From: an uncultured Clostridium sp.
Lineage (GTDB): Bacteria; Bacillota; Clostridia; TANB77; CAG-508
Assembly: GCA_900556865.1 (NCBI GenBank)
Contig: USQS01000002.1
Coordinates: forward strand, 1 to 31,209
Direction: 5' to 3'
Length of the DNA: 31,209 bases
Shown here: positions 7,995 through 16,422 of the stretch, one piece after another
Position numbering within the stretch: position 1 is the first letter of the stretch
Layout: each line of letters begins with the position of its first letter
Translations under genes and position numbers: made by a program
The notes under the pieces: model-generated
What the model was told of the DNA's origin: nothing
Database searches by the model: none
What the model saw: the letters and a program-made list of their open reading frames with translations, nothing else

Positions 7995-8105
7995 CAATGC
8001 ACAGAAATTTATGAAGGTAAATTTCGCGCGCGAACAAAGACACGGACTTTAAAATGTTTTAATAATGCTGATGTTATTAATGTCCACTTTTGTTCTTAAA
8101 ATAAT
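7995..8105 (+). repeat. Structured repeat element, copy 2, in the operon leader
   Basis: This copy follows the leader hairpin. The first hairpin AAATTTA/TAAATTT has loop tgaagg, and carries A-T where copy 1 (6628-6735) has G-C. An outer stem GAACAAA/TTTGTTC then encloses GGAC...GTCC and a TTAATAA/TTATTAA hairpin with loop tgctgatg. Pairing is more regular here than in copy 1. Position in the leader suggests a cis-acting RNA, though its repetition elsewhere allows a mobile or repeat origin. Confidence 0.5.
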
Positions 8106-8172
8106 AATATTGTATAAAAAGGAAATAAAATTTTAGATTTATTACCTTGAATTAGAAAGGAAAGTGAAAAAA

Positions 8173-8682
8173 ATGAAAAAAGCAATTTTAAATACAATTT
8201 TTGTTGTATATGTAGTGATAGCAATATTTGTAACTGTTTGTTTGTTATCATATAATGCTTTTAAAGTTACAGAGTTTGGTGATAACTCGCTTGTACTTAT
8301 AACAGATAATACATTAGAACCAGAATATAAAAAAGGAGATTTAGTTATTGTAAATAGAAAGTCGCCTATTATAACAGGAAAAAAGGCATTTTTCTATAAT
8401 ACCTATGATAGAAACATAGAAATAAAACTTGGAAAAATAGAAAGTATGGAAAAAGTAACATCTACTGAAACAACCTATACTTTAGAAGGAGAAAAAGAAA
8501 TTTCTGGAAAATATGTACTAGGACCTGCAGAAACAGCTGAGGTAATTCCACAAGTAGGAGGAATTTTAGCCGTTTTAGAGTCTAAATGGGGATTTTTATT
8601 TATTATTGTTTTACCATCTCTACTTGCATTTTTATACCAGATATCTAATGTGATTTCTGAAATAAGAGGAACAAAAGAGTAA
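8173..8682 (+). CDS. S26 signal-peptidase-like protein without catalytic residues
   Basis: This 169-residue protein has an N-terminal membrane segment (residues ~5-28), an extracellular S26-like domain and a C-terminal membrane segment (FLFIIVLPSLLAFLY). The SxSMEP...GDLVIV signature of SipW-type peptidases is visible as TDNTLEPEYKKGDLVIV, so the catalytic Ser is replaced by Thr47. The usual THR-I segment with the catalytic His is missing. It is therefore probably an inactive relative that could chaperone substrates or pair with the active peptidases at 9358 and 15202. ATG 8173 is preferred over GTG 8164 because AAAGGA (8156-8161) is too close to the GTG. It is the first gene of the operon. 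Confidence 0.7.
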   Translation: MKKAILNTIFVVYVVIAIFVTVCLLSYNAFKVTEFGDNSLVLITDNTLEPEYKKGDLVIVNRKSPIITGKKAFFYNTYDRNIEIKLGKIESMEKVTSTETTYTLEGEKEISGKYVLGPAETAEVIPQVGGILAVLESKWGFLFIIVLPSLLAFLYQISNVISEIRGTKE

Positions 8683-8705
8683 AAAAATTAATAAGGAAAA
8701 GTAAA

Positions 8706-9332
8706 ATGAGCTTAAAGAAAAATAAAAATTTAAGAAAATTAGTAATTCTAATTTTTATGTGTGTTATTTTATTTTTGATATATGAAATAGTTCATATTTA
8801 TGCGGTTTTTTATAGTGAGTTAACAGGTAGGGTTAAGTTTGAAAACGGAGTTTGGAATATAAAAATAAATGATACTGAAATTTCAAAAGGCATAAAAACA
8901 ACTTTTGATGTTAACCAAATTAATACGGGTGAAAATATCCATGTTAAGCCAGGAAGGCTAGCACCAGGTCTATCTGGAAATTTTGATATTTTAATAAATC
9001 CTGAAAATACAAGTGTGTCTATTAGGTATGATATTAGTTTAAACCAAGAGGCTTTAACAAATGAATGTTTAAAAATTAAGTCTATTAGTGAAATTATGGC
9101 TGGTAATGAATTAATAAAAACTGAAGAAAACACATACACAGGTGTAATACCTTTAGAAAAAATAAAAAATGGAACTAAAAATAAAATAAACATTGAAATT
9201 GAATGGGTTGATAATGAAGAAAATAGTAAACAAGATACTATTTTAGGAACAAATGAGATGGCTAAAATTAAAATTCCTATAAATGTTCATGTTTGCCAAT
9301 ATATGGGAGAAGAAATCAATAGTATTGAATAA
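8706..9332 (+). CDS. TasA/camelysin-like membrane-anchored surface protein
   Basis: This 208-residue protein has a basic N-terminus and a hydrophobic segment (residues ~11-34), followed by an all-beta domain. The segment KPGRLAPGLSGNFDILINP, then SVSIRYDISL, is characteristic of SipW-dependent TasA/CalY proteins, where a PG-x-x-G turn precedes a strand pair. The C-terminal half holds the matching IEIEWVDN strand. It is a likely substrate of the peptidases next to it, and a likely fibre subunit or matrix component. AAGGA at 8693-8697 supports the ATG. Confidence 0.7.
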   Translation: MSLKKNKNLRKLVILIFMCVILFLIYEIVHIYAVFYSELTGRVKFENGVWNIKINDTEISKGIKTTFDVNQINTGENIHVKPGRLAPGLSGNFDILINPENTSVSIRYDISLNQEALTNECLKIKSISEIMAGNELIKTEENTYTGVIPLEKIKNGTKNKINIEIEWVDNEENSKQDTILGTNEMAKIKIPINVHVCQYMGEEINSIE

Positions 9333-9357
9333 GTAAAATAAGGGACGATAATAAAAA

Positions 9358-9858
9358 ATGAAAAATTTTTTGTATAAAATAATAGGATATATATTAAATA
9401 TACTATTAATTATAATTACATTGTTAATTCTAGTAGGGATATATTACATTATTCAAATTAAAATATTAAAAAATGATTTTGCAAATTTGTGTGGATATAC
9501 TTTTTTTGAAGTTGCAACAGGAAGTATGGAAAATACAATAAATATTGGAGATGTTGTAATTGTAAATTTAACAAAAGATGTAAATGAAAATGATATTATT
9601 GTATATAAAGATGATAATAATTTTATTACACATAGATTGATAAAAAAGCAAGCAGATAAATTAATTACAAGAGGAGATGCTAATAATAGTGAAGACAAGC
9701 CAATAAATGAAGACCAGATATTAGGAAAAGTAATTTATATAGTACCTAAAATGGGTATTTTTAGAAAAATTTTTATATCAAAAGAGATTTTAGGATTAGT
9801 TATAGCTATTCTAATTCTTTTAGGAATATTATTTGTTTATGAAGCAAAAAAAGCATAA
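9358..9858 (+). CDS. sipW: SipW-type signal peptidase I, catalytically intact
   Basis: This 166-residue endoplasmic-reticulum-type signal peptidase uses a Ser/His pair. Membrane segments lie at residues ~8-32 and ~142-160. FFEVATGSMENTINIGDVVIV carries catalytic Ser56, ITHRLI carries His92, and LITRGDANNSED is the conserved Asp-containing loop. In Bacillus, SipW processes TasA-like fibre proteins; here it sits between two such genes (8706 and 9874), which makes them its likely substrates. The start follows AAGGGA at 9340-9345. Confidence 0.88.
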   Translation: MKNFLYKIIGYILNILLIIITLLILVGIYYIIQIKILKNDFANLCGYTFFEVATGSMENTINIGDVVIVNLTKDVNENDIIVYKDDNNFITHRLIKKQADKLITRGDANNSEDKPINEDQILGKVIYIVPKMGIFRKIFISKEILGLVIAILILLGILFVYEAKKA

Positions 9859-9873
9859 AGGGAGGGACATTAT

Positions 9874-10443
9874 ATGAATAAAAAAACAAAAAAGCTATAT
9901 GTAAAATTAATAATTCTAATTTTGTGTTTTTTTATTGTTATAAGAATTTTTGTATTGGTTTTGTCAAAATATGAGAGCGAATCAAGTTCAAATGCTAATG
10001 TAGATATTGCGTTTTATTTATTAAAAGAAGATTACAAAACAATGACCCTTAATCTAGATTCAGTGCTTCCGAGGGATAATGCTTATGTTTATGATTTTTC
10101 AATAGGTAATATAGATAATGAAAAACAAGCAGAAGTGGATTTAACATATGATTTAACAATAAGAACAACAACTAATTTGCCACTAACTTATGAATTGCTT
10201 ATAAAACAGGAAAATAGTGAAAATTGGACAAGTGCAATAAAAGCAAATGATATAGCAAAAGACGAAGATGGGACTTATTTTAGAACTATTTCAACAGAAC
10301 AAATTACATTAAAATATCAAGATCCAACTACTAATCTATATCAGTTAGTAGTTTATTTTCCGAGCAATTATAATGAAAGTAATTATCAAGATATTATTGA
10401 AGCAATAGAGATAAATGTTTATTCGACACAAATTACAGAATGA
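9874..10443 (+). CDS. TasA-like membrane-anchored surface protein
   Basis: This 189-residue protein has a hydrophobic segment at residues ~9-30 followed by a beta-rich extracellular domain. NVDIAFYLLKED, then DFSIGN and EVDLTYDLTIRTTTNLPLTYELLI, follow the strand order seen in SipW-dependent TasA-like proteins. A YFRTISTEQITL segment follows. It lies 15 bases after sipW with a strong GGGAGGG ribosome site (9860-9866). It is a probable secreted or fibre-forming subunit; the family link rests on pattern and context. Confidence 0.6.
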   Translation: MNKKTKKLYVKLIILILCFFIVIRIFVLVLSKYESESSSNANVDIAFYLLKEDYKTMTLNLDSVLPRDNAYVYDFSIGNIDNEKQAEVDLTYDLTIRTTTNLPLTYELLIKQENSENWTSAIKANDIAKDEDGTYFRTISTEQITLKYQDPTTNLYQLVVYFPSNYNESNYQDIIEAIEINVYSTQITE

Positions 10444-10485
10444 TAAAAGCTAAAAATATAAAAATAAAAAGGAATGATATTAAAT

Positions 10486-11427
10486 ATGCCTAAAAAAAGG
10501 TATCAATTTAAAATAAAAAACAATTTAAAGAAAACACAAATATTACTAATAATGGCAATTCTTATATGCATAATTTCTTTTATTGTTATATTTGGAAGAT
10601 ACCTTACAAATAATGTGAATGATTTTTTTGTAAGGAGTAAGGAATTCTATTTTTATAGTGATAAATTAGAAGAAGATACTGCTGTTTTCCAAGTGGATAA
10701 CTGGTCTGGAGTAGATGATTATGTTATAACCGTTAATATGAATAGTAGGAAAAATAATTTAAAAGCTGCATCTTATGATATTGGATATACAATTAGTTAT
10801 ACATGTAGCGATAATGCTATCTGTCAGTTAAGCAAAACAGAAGGAATTATATATTCTAACAATAATTCTGATTATTTTAATTTAACTATTACACCAAATA
10901 GGCAACTTGAAACAGGAGATAAAGTGGTAGTAGAAATTGAAGCAAAGTCAACTGCTAAATACCAAAAAACTTTGAAAGGAAAATTTACATTAGTTGTTGG
11001 AAAGGAAAAATTAAGCTACCAAATTACAGATAAACCACAGAATCCATATATGGAATTGAGTTTAACAAATACTTTATCTTATTATATTGTAAATGAGGCT
11101 TTTGGAAATTATAGTGTTAATGACAAGATTGATATTGATACATATTTAGCTTTAACTGAAGAAAATAAAGCTAAATGTTCTTCGGCAATTGTGACAATAA
11201 GTTTTAATCCAGAACAAGTTTTGTTAGATATCACAAATGAAAGCTATTCAAAAGCTAAAAACATTGAAACAACGACTGTAAATGGAAAAACATATATTAA
11301 TAAATTTACTATATTAATAGACGCAATTTCAAGTACGGATTTGAGATTTTATAAAGTAGATGTATCAAAAGATTATACGTATCCAAATGGAAATGAACCT
11401 TCAGTTTTGAGTATTACAAGTATTTAG
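10486..11427 (+). CDS. Membrane-anchored surface protein, possibly TasA-like
   Basis: This 313-residue protein has an N-terminal basic stretch, a membrane segment (QILLIMAILICIISFIVIF, residues ~19-37) and a long beta-rich exterior. GRYLTNNVNDFFVRSKEFYFYSD resembles the start of TasA-like chains (the YLT... and FYF...D strands). TPNRQLETGDKVVVEIEAKS looks like an immunoglobulin-type strand pair. Two Cys residues (YTCSDNAIC) could form a disulfide. ATG 10486 is chosen over 10474 because AAGGA ends at 10473, directly against the earlier ATG. It is longer than its neighbours, so it may be a cap or anchor protein rather than a repeated subunit. Confidence 0.55.
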   Translation: MPKKRYQFKIKNNLKKTQILLIMAILICIISFIVIFGRYLTNNVNDFFVRSKEFYFYSDKLEEDTAVFQVDNWSGVDDYVITVNMNSRKNNLKAASYDIGYTISYTCSDNAICQLSKTEGIIYSNNNSDYFNLTITPNRQLETGDKVVVEIEAKSTAKYQKTLKGKFTLVVGKEKLSYQITDKPQNPYMELSLTNTLSYYIVNEAFGNYSVNDKIDIDTYLALTEENKAKCSSAIVTISFNPEQVLLDITNESYSKAKNIETTTVNGKTYINKFTILIDAISSTDLRFYKVDVSKDYTYPNGNEPSVLSITSI

Positions 11428-11445
11428 ATAGAAAGGATAAATCTT

Positions 11446-12444
11446 ATGACAATTAATATTATGAATCAATATATTAAGTTAACCAAAAGAGAAATAAATG
11501 CATATATGAAATTGATTTTTCTGAATAAATATGATAAAAATTATTGTGATTTATATATAGAAAAATATATAAACACTAGATATTACAATTTTTATGAAGA
11601 AGATTTAGGTATCAATATTAGAAGAAAAATAATAAATAAATTAAAAGAAACACAAGATGATATTATTATAAATAATATTGATGATAGAGAACTAATAGAG
11701 CAAATGCGTGTATTTTTCTATTATGTTTTATATTTTGATAATGTTGTATATTATAAAGATTTAAAAGAAAAAGTTACAAAAATTTCTAAATTACGAAAAA
11801 GAATTTTACAAAAAGATGAGGAGAATTTTGAAGAAAAGCTATATTTATTGGTATCAGAATATGATAGAAAAAAACAAGAACTAATAAAAAAGTTTCATAC
11901 AAAAGATTTCTTTTTAAAAATATCTAATTACCCAAATAAACTAAATGTATTTAGAGTTAATTTAAAACATAATATAAAATTTCCGCCTGAATACAGTGAG
12001 TTTGCTACAAATAAAGCGTTTTGTATGGGCGTGATTAATGAGGATAAATTAATAGTTGAATATTATTTAGTTGTACTACAAGTGTTAAGAGATATATTAA
12101 AGCAAAACTTTAAAAGGCAGTATATTGTCGAGTTTGCAGAAACGCTTTTAAAAAAGCCTAAAAAAATAAAAAGTTTGTTAAATATAATTAATAACATTGG
12201 AATTCAAGATAAAATATGTTTGAAAATTAAATATGAAGATTTTAAAAATAAAAAACAAGAGATATATGATCTTATGAGAGATGGATATAGGTTTGCAGTT
12301 ATAATAGATAATTCGTTTGAAGTTAACAATAAAAATGTAGAAATTTTACAAATGTTTAAATTTGTTATATTAAATAAACAAATAAAAAAATATGATGAAT
12401 TTGCACCATATAAAGATAGTTTGCAAAATGTAATAGAAATATAG
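11446..12444 (+). CDS. Unknown helical protein, possible degenerate EAL-like C-terminus
   Basis: This 332-residue protein lacks any membrane segment and is rich in Lys, Ile and Tyr, mostly helical in its first 200 residues. In the last third, ICLKIKYEDF, then EIYDLMRDGYRFAVIIDNS and FKFVILNKQIKKY, echoes the later part of EAL phosphodiesterase domains (L-x-I...ELRxxGxRIALDDFG...LKID). The metal-binding Glu and Asp residues are mostly missing. If real, it would be an inactive c-di-GMP sensor or structural domain. AAAGGA at 11432-11437 supports the ATG. It lies between the surface genes and the AAA ATPase in the same operon, suggesting a cytoplasmic role with the ATPase. The family call is weak. 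Confidence 0.5.
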   Translation: MTINIMNQYIKLTKREINAYMKLIFLNKYDKNYCDLYIEKYINTRYYNFYEEDLGINIRRKIINKLKETQDDIIINNIDDRELIEQMRVFFYYVLYFDNVVYYKDLKEKVTKISKLRKRILQKDEENFEEKLYLLVSEYDRKKQELIKKFHTKDFFLKISNYPNKLNVFRVNLKHNIKFPPEYSEFATNKAFCMGVINEDKLIVEYYLVVLQVLRDILKQNFKRQYIVEFAETLLKKPKKIKSLLNIINNIGIQDKICLKIKYEDFKNKKQEIYDLMRDGYRFAVIIDNSFEVNNKNVEILQMFKFVILNKQIKKYDEFAPYKDSLQNVIEI

Positions 12445-12501
12445 CAAAAGAGTTACAAGTTAAGCCTCAAAAAGGGTATTAAAAATAGAAAGGAAGATAC
12501 A

Positions 12502-14028
12502 ATGGATACATTTACAAGATTTTTATATGAATTTTTGTCACAGTTTTTTTCTGGAATTATGATAGCACTTAAAGGAATAGGAACAGGCTTTGTACAAATT
12601 TTTGATATTAAATCATACCAAAATATATTAGATGCATATAAAGATGATTTATCTTTGCCAGAATGGGCTTTAGTAATAGCTTCAATTTTCTGTATTTTAG
12701 TATTAATAGTATTAATATTTGTATTGATATATTTACTAATAAGAAAATATCTAAAATTTAGAAAACAAGCTGTAAAGCAAGATGATTTAATGGAAGAAAT
12801 AGCTTCATTAAATAATAAAGTAGCTAATTTAGTTGAAGAAAAAGAAAAGATATTAGCAATGAAAGTTTCGCAATTAGGCTTAAAGCCAGGAGAGTCAGCA
12901 GAAGAAGATGTTAAAGAAAATGTGCAAGAAGATTCTAATGTTAATCCAGATATTAGATTTTCAAAACTTGCTTTAATTGATGAAGAGTTTGCAAATTACA
13001 AAAATAAAGATTATGGTAATTCATTTTCTTTGCCAGAATTATGTGAAAATTTCAGGAATTTTGCAGCTTCTAAACTTGGCTTATATTATAAAATAGAAAT
13101 GATGAGAATATTTGTTGCAGCATTAGCTTCTACTAAACTTGTAATACTTCAAGGTATTTCAGGTACGGGTAAAACATCACTTGCATATGCTTGGGGAAAG
13201 TTTATGAAACATGATTCTTGTATTGCTTCTGTACAACCATCTTGGAGAGATAGAACAGATATGTTTGGGTATTTTAATGAATTTACAAAAAAGTTTAATG
13301 AAACAGAAATGCTAAAAGAAATGTATCATGCAGGGTATTGTGATGAAATTTTTACAGTTATATTAGATGAGATGAACTTATCTCGTGTGGAATATTATTT
13401 TGCAGAAATGCTTTCTATTCTAGAAATGCCAAATAGAGATGAATGGGTTATTGAGCTTGTTCCTAACAGTTGGAAAACAGACCCAAAACACATTAAAGGT
13501 GGTAAGATAAGAGTTCCTGCAAATATGTGGTATATAGGTACAATTAATAATGATGATTCAACTTTTGCTGTTACGGATAAGGTTTATGATAGAGCAATGC
13601 CAATAGATATAAATGATAAAGGAACACCTTTTGAACCAATAGATACACCTGCTCAAGATATAAATTTTTCGTATTTGGATGGTTTGTTTAAAAGTGCAAT
13701 TCAAGATAATCCCATATCACAAGAAACTTTAGATAAAATTGAATTAATGGATAATTATGTTATACAACATTTCCGTATTGCTTTTGGTAACCGTATTGTT
13801 TCACATATGAAAAAATTTGTGCCTGTTTATGTGGCTTGTGGAGGGGATGAAATAGCTGGTGTAGATTATTTTATTGCCAAAAAAATATTAAGAAAATTTG
13901 AGCAGTTAAATATTGCGTATATAAGAGATGAACTAGATCCATATGTTAATTTTTTAGATAAGACTTTTGGAAAAAATAAAATGAAAGAATGTATAGAATA
14001 TTTGTTAAGACTTAAAAAATTATCATAA
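12502..14028 (+). CDS. Membrane-tethered McrB-like AAA+ ATPase
   Basis: This 508-residue protein has two membrane stretches in its first ~95 residues (FLSQFFSGIMIALKGIG and a long one around WALVIASIFCILVLIVLIF). A short coiled coil follows (residues ~100-125), then an AAA+ domain of the McrB/MoxR type. Walker A is GISGTGKTS at residues 218-226, Walker B is VILDEMN with Asp289 and Glu290, and GTINNDDSTFAVTDKVYDRAM holds the sensor and arginine-finger region. Classical McrB has a DNA-binding N-terminus; here that is replaced by membrane anchoring. The next gene encodes a DUF2357-like partner, the pairing seen in McrBC-like systems. Context suggests a remodelling motor for surface assembly; a membrane-bound defence function remains possible. 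Confidence 0.85.
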   Translation: MDTFTRFLYEFLSQFFSGIMIALKGIGTGFVQIFDIKSYQNILDAYKDDLSLPEWALVIASIFCILVLIVLIFVLIYLLIRKYLKFRKQAVKQDDLMEEIASLNNKVANLVEEKEKILAMKVSQLGLKPGESAEEDVKENVQEDSNVNPDIRFSKLALIDEEFANYKNKDYGNSFSLPELCENFRNFAASKLGLYYKIEMMRIFVAALASTKLVILQGISGTGKTSLAYAWGKFMKHDSCIASVQPSWRDRTDMFGYFNEFTKKFNETEMLKEMYHAGYCDEIFTVILDEMNLSRVEYYFAEMLSILEMPNRDEWVIELVPNSWKTDPKHIKGGKIRVPANMWYIGTINNDDSTFAVTDKVYDRAMPIDINDKGTPFEPIDTPAQDINFSYLDGLFKSAIQDNPISQETLDKIELMDNYVIQHFRIAFGNRIVSHMKKFVPVYVACGGDEIAGVDYFIAKKILRKFEQLNIAYIRDELDPYVNFLDKTFGKNKMKECIEYLLRLKKLS

Positions 14029-14049
14029 AAATGAAAGGAGTGTAAAATT

Positions 14050-15180
14050 TTGGATAATATTGAAGTTATTAGTTTATATGAAGATTCTAATAAACAAAGA
14101 GCAGATAAATTTATAAGTAAAACTCAATCAACATTAAAGGTTGATATAGACAAAAGTAAGATAACAAGAGATGTTGAATGGATTGATATGATGAATTTTA
14201 CAGTACCTTATATTGATAATATATTTAGGTCTCCTAATAGATTTATTGTAAATGAAGAAGAAATTGTAAAAGTTGAACAAGCTAAAAAGATAACAGTAGA
14301 AACAATTAAGCATTTGTCTAAAAATACAAACTTTATACAAAAAATTGATGAAAAAACAGGAGATGTTACTCCATCTAAATTGTTAAATGTTAGAAAAGAA
14401 GAAACATATGATACATATGAAAATAGATTTATATATACTTTAGTGAAAAATATGAAATTATTTGTAAGAACAAGAAAAGAGGTTATTTTTAAAGATTTAG
14501 ATGTAAAGGGAAGCAGTGATGGTAAAGACAATAAAACTTTAGAATATAATGCTACATCTAATGTTGGGCTTGAAGAAGTTGAAGTAAATGTTTCGTTAAA
14601 TTCTAGAATGAAAGAGTCTAAAAGTAAGGAAAACAATAGTGCTAAAGAATTGGCAGAAAAAATAGAAGAACTAGAAAAAAATATAATGATTTTAGAATCT
14701 ACGGAGGTTTTTCAAACTTTAGATAAATTACATGTAGCAGAGGTTAGAGACCCAATAAAAAAGACAAATGTAATTTTAAAAAATGTTAATTTTCAGTATG
14801 CTATGAAGTTGTGGAGTTTTTTAAGAGATAATTTAGAAGATAAAACAACAAATGTAGAAGAAAAAAGAAATTACATGGATAATGGAACTTTAAAAAAGAT
14901 GATGGACGAAACTTTTTTACTCCAATATTTAACAATGAAGACTTTAGACGAAGATCAAGATGAGAACCAAGATACTAAAGAAGAAATTCAAAATGTTATA
15001 TTAGAGCAAATGATAGATAAATTATTAGACATGAATGAAAATTTAACAGAAGAACAATTAAAAAAACTAATTGCAAATCGTTATGAGGTAATTAAATATA
15101 AAAAATTTGAAGTAATGCAAGATATTCAGAAAATTTATAAAGAGTACATTAAAAAATACTTACAAAAAATAGAAAAATAA
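14050..15180 (+). CDS. DUF2357-like partner of the McrB-like ATPase
   Basis: This 376-residue protein has no membrane segment. It starts at TTG 14050, supported by AAAGGAG at 14034-14040. Residues ~115-145 (RKEETYDTYENRFIYTLVKNM) match the E-x-x-D-T-x-E-N-R-F-V signature of DUF2357 proteins, which accompany McrB-type ATPases and often carry a PD-(D/E)XK nuclease. I see no clear D-x-E-x-K nuclease motif in the C-terminal half, which is acidic and helical, so this copy may be non-nucleolytic. It lies 21 bases after the ATPase gene and should form a complex with it. The wider role in surface-protein assembly is inferred from the flanking signal peptidase genes. Confidence 0.65.
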   Translation: MDNIEVISLYEDSNKQRADKFISKTQSTLKVDIDKSKITRDVEWIDMMNFTVPYIDNIFRSPNRFIVNEEEIVKVEQAKKITVETIKHLSKNTNFIQKIDEKTGDVTPSKLLNVRKEETYDTYENRFIYTLVKNMKLFVRTRKEVIFKDLDVKGSSDGKDNKTLEYNATSNVGLEEVEVNVSLNSRMKESKSKENNSAKELAEKIEELEKNIMILESTEVFQTLDKLHVAEVRDPIKKTNVILKNVNFQYAMKLWSFLRDNLEDKTTNVEEKRNYMDNGTLKKMMDETFLLQYLTMKTLDEDQDENQDTKEEIQNVILEQMIDKLLDMNENLTEEQLKKLIANRYEVIKYKKFEVMQDIQKIYKEYIKKYLQKIEK

Positions 15181-15201
15181 CACATAGGAAGGATTTTTGA
15201 A

Positions 15202-15765
15202 ATGTTAAAAAAAATAAAAGAAAATAAAGTTTTAAAAATTATAGGAAATATATTATATACAATCTTTTTTATAATAGTGATACTTATGCTTATAGTAGTA
15301 ATATTACAAAGAGTTTCAAATAATAGTATTTCGCTTAAAGGGTATAGAATTTTTACTGTTGCAACAGGAAGTATGGAGCCAAAATATAAAGTTAGTGATA
15401 TTTTAGTTGCAAAAGAAATTAACCCAAGTGACATTAAATTAGAAGATGATATTGTATATAAGGGGAAAGAGGGTAGTTTTAAAGATAAATTTGTAACACA
15501 CCAAGTTATAGATATAAAAGAAGATAATGGTAAATATAATTTTACAACAAAGGGAATTGCAAATATTGAAAAAGACCCAGAAATTTCAGAAGAACAAGTA
15601 TATGGAAAAATCGTGTATAAGGTAAAATCATTAAGTTTTATATCTGATTTAATATCTGATATACATATTTTCTATTTCTTTGTATTTGTGCCTATTGCTA
15701 TAATAATATATAAACAAATAAGAAATTTAATTTCAAATAATGAAGAAGACGATGATGAAAAATAA
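15202..15765 (+). CDS. sipW: SipW-type signal peptidase I
   Basis: This 187-residue protein has membrane segments at residues ~12-34 and ~155-175. FTVATGSMEPKYKVSDILVA carries catalytic Ser57, and VTHQVIDI carries His100 (the usual Arg after His is Gln here). FTTKGIANIEKDPE replaces the more common GDAN loop: the conserved Asp is shifted or lost, so activity is likely but specificity may differ from the 9358 enzyme. AGGAAGGA supports the ATG. Its neighbour at 15786 is a TasA-like protein, its probable substrate. The acidic tail EEDDDEK is cytoplasmic. Confidence 0.82.
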   Translation: MLKKIKENKVLKIIGNILYTIFFIIVILMLIVVILQRVSNNSISLKGYRIFTVATGSMEPKYKVSDILVAKEINPSDIKLEDDIVYKGKEGSFKDKFVTHQVIDIKEDNGKYNFTTKGIANIEKDPEISEEQVYGKIVYKVKSLSFISDLISDIHIFYFFVFVPIAIIIYKQIRNLISNNEEDDDEK

Positions 15766-15785
15766 AACCACAAAGGAGGGGGGCT

Positions 15786-16385
15786 ATGAGCAAGTTTTTA
15801 AAAATTATAAAAAAAATCAAATTGAGAAACTTAATAATATTAGTTGTTTTATTAGCCTTTAATACATATGCGTGGTTTATATACACAACAAAGGTGTCGC
15901 TAGATTTAACTGCCCATGTTAGTGCATGGGATGTACAATTTGTATCAAAAGAAGGAGGCATTACTTCAAATATGCTTATTGAAGTTGAAAGAGTTTGCCC
16001 AGGTATGGATAATTTTGAAAAAATTATAGAAGTAAATAATAGAGGAGAAGTTGGTGCTACATTAAGTTATGAGATAGAATCTTTAAAAATCATGGGTAAT
16101 ACTTTAGAAGTAAGTGAAACAAGTGGGCTTACTTCTGAAGATATTGAAAATAAAATGAAAACTGAATATCCATTTAAAATAAATATAGAAAAAGATGATG
16201 AAGGTTTAGTTAATGGTACTGGAAATGGTAGTTTTAGAATTACAGTTGAATGGCCTTTTGAATCTGGAGATGATGCAAAAGATACTGAATGGGGAAATAG
16301 AGCATATGAATACTACTCTTTACATCCAGGTGAAAATTGTATAGAATTAAAATTAATTTTAAAGGCTACACAGAAAAATAGTTAA
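15786..16385 (+). CDS. TasA-like surface protein with TYAWF signal motif
   Basis: This 199-residue protein starts with a basic N-terminus and a hydrophobic segment ending in NTYAWFIYTTKVSLDLTAHV. That TYAWF signature recurs in the protein at 18083 (STYAWFTANTKV) and marks a group of SipW-dependent proteins. A beta domain follows, with VCPGMDNFEKIIEVNNRGEVGATLSYEI (PG turn plus strand pair) and a later FRITVEWPF strand. The ribosome site AAGGAGG (15773-15779) is very strong, suggesting high expression. It is the last gene of the + strand run before a convergent gene; its stop lies inside a terminator-like hairpin. Confidence 0.72.
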   Translation: MSKFLKIIKKIKLRNLIILVVLLAFNTYAWFIYTTKVSLDLTAHVSAWDVQFVSKEGGITSNMLIEVERVCPGMDNFEKIIEVNNRGEVGATLSYEIESLKIMGNTLEVSETSGLTSEDIENKMKTEYPFKINIEKDDEGLVNGTGNGSFRITVEWPFESGDDAKDTEWGNRAYEYYSLHPGENCIELKLILKATQKNS

Positions 16386-16395
16386 ATGTAGCCTT
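16362..16395. terminator. Hairpin between convergent genes
   Basis: aaggctaca (16362-16370) pairs with tgtagcctt (16387-16395) over 9 bases with a 16-base loop containing the TAA stop of the upstream gene. No long T-run follows on +, but on - the stem is followed by TTT and an AT-rich stretch. It is probably a modest terminator for one or both convergent genes. Confidence 0.4.
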
Positions 16396-16422
16396 ATATA
16401 AATAATTTTAATTATGCTCCTT

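Noticed and set aside
7995..8105. Hammerhead ribozyme (CTGATG in loop) or c-di-GMP-I riboswitch (GCACAG start)
   Set aside because: Copy 1 has CTAATG at the same place and no GAAA/NUH partner is visible. The GEMM core sequences after the opening bases are absent.
12502..15180. A standard McrBC restriction system
   Set aside because: The ATPase carries membrane segments instead of a DNA-binding domain, no nuclease motif is visible in the partner, and the neighbours are surface proteins.
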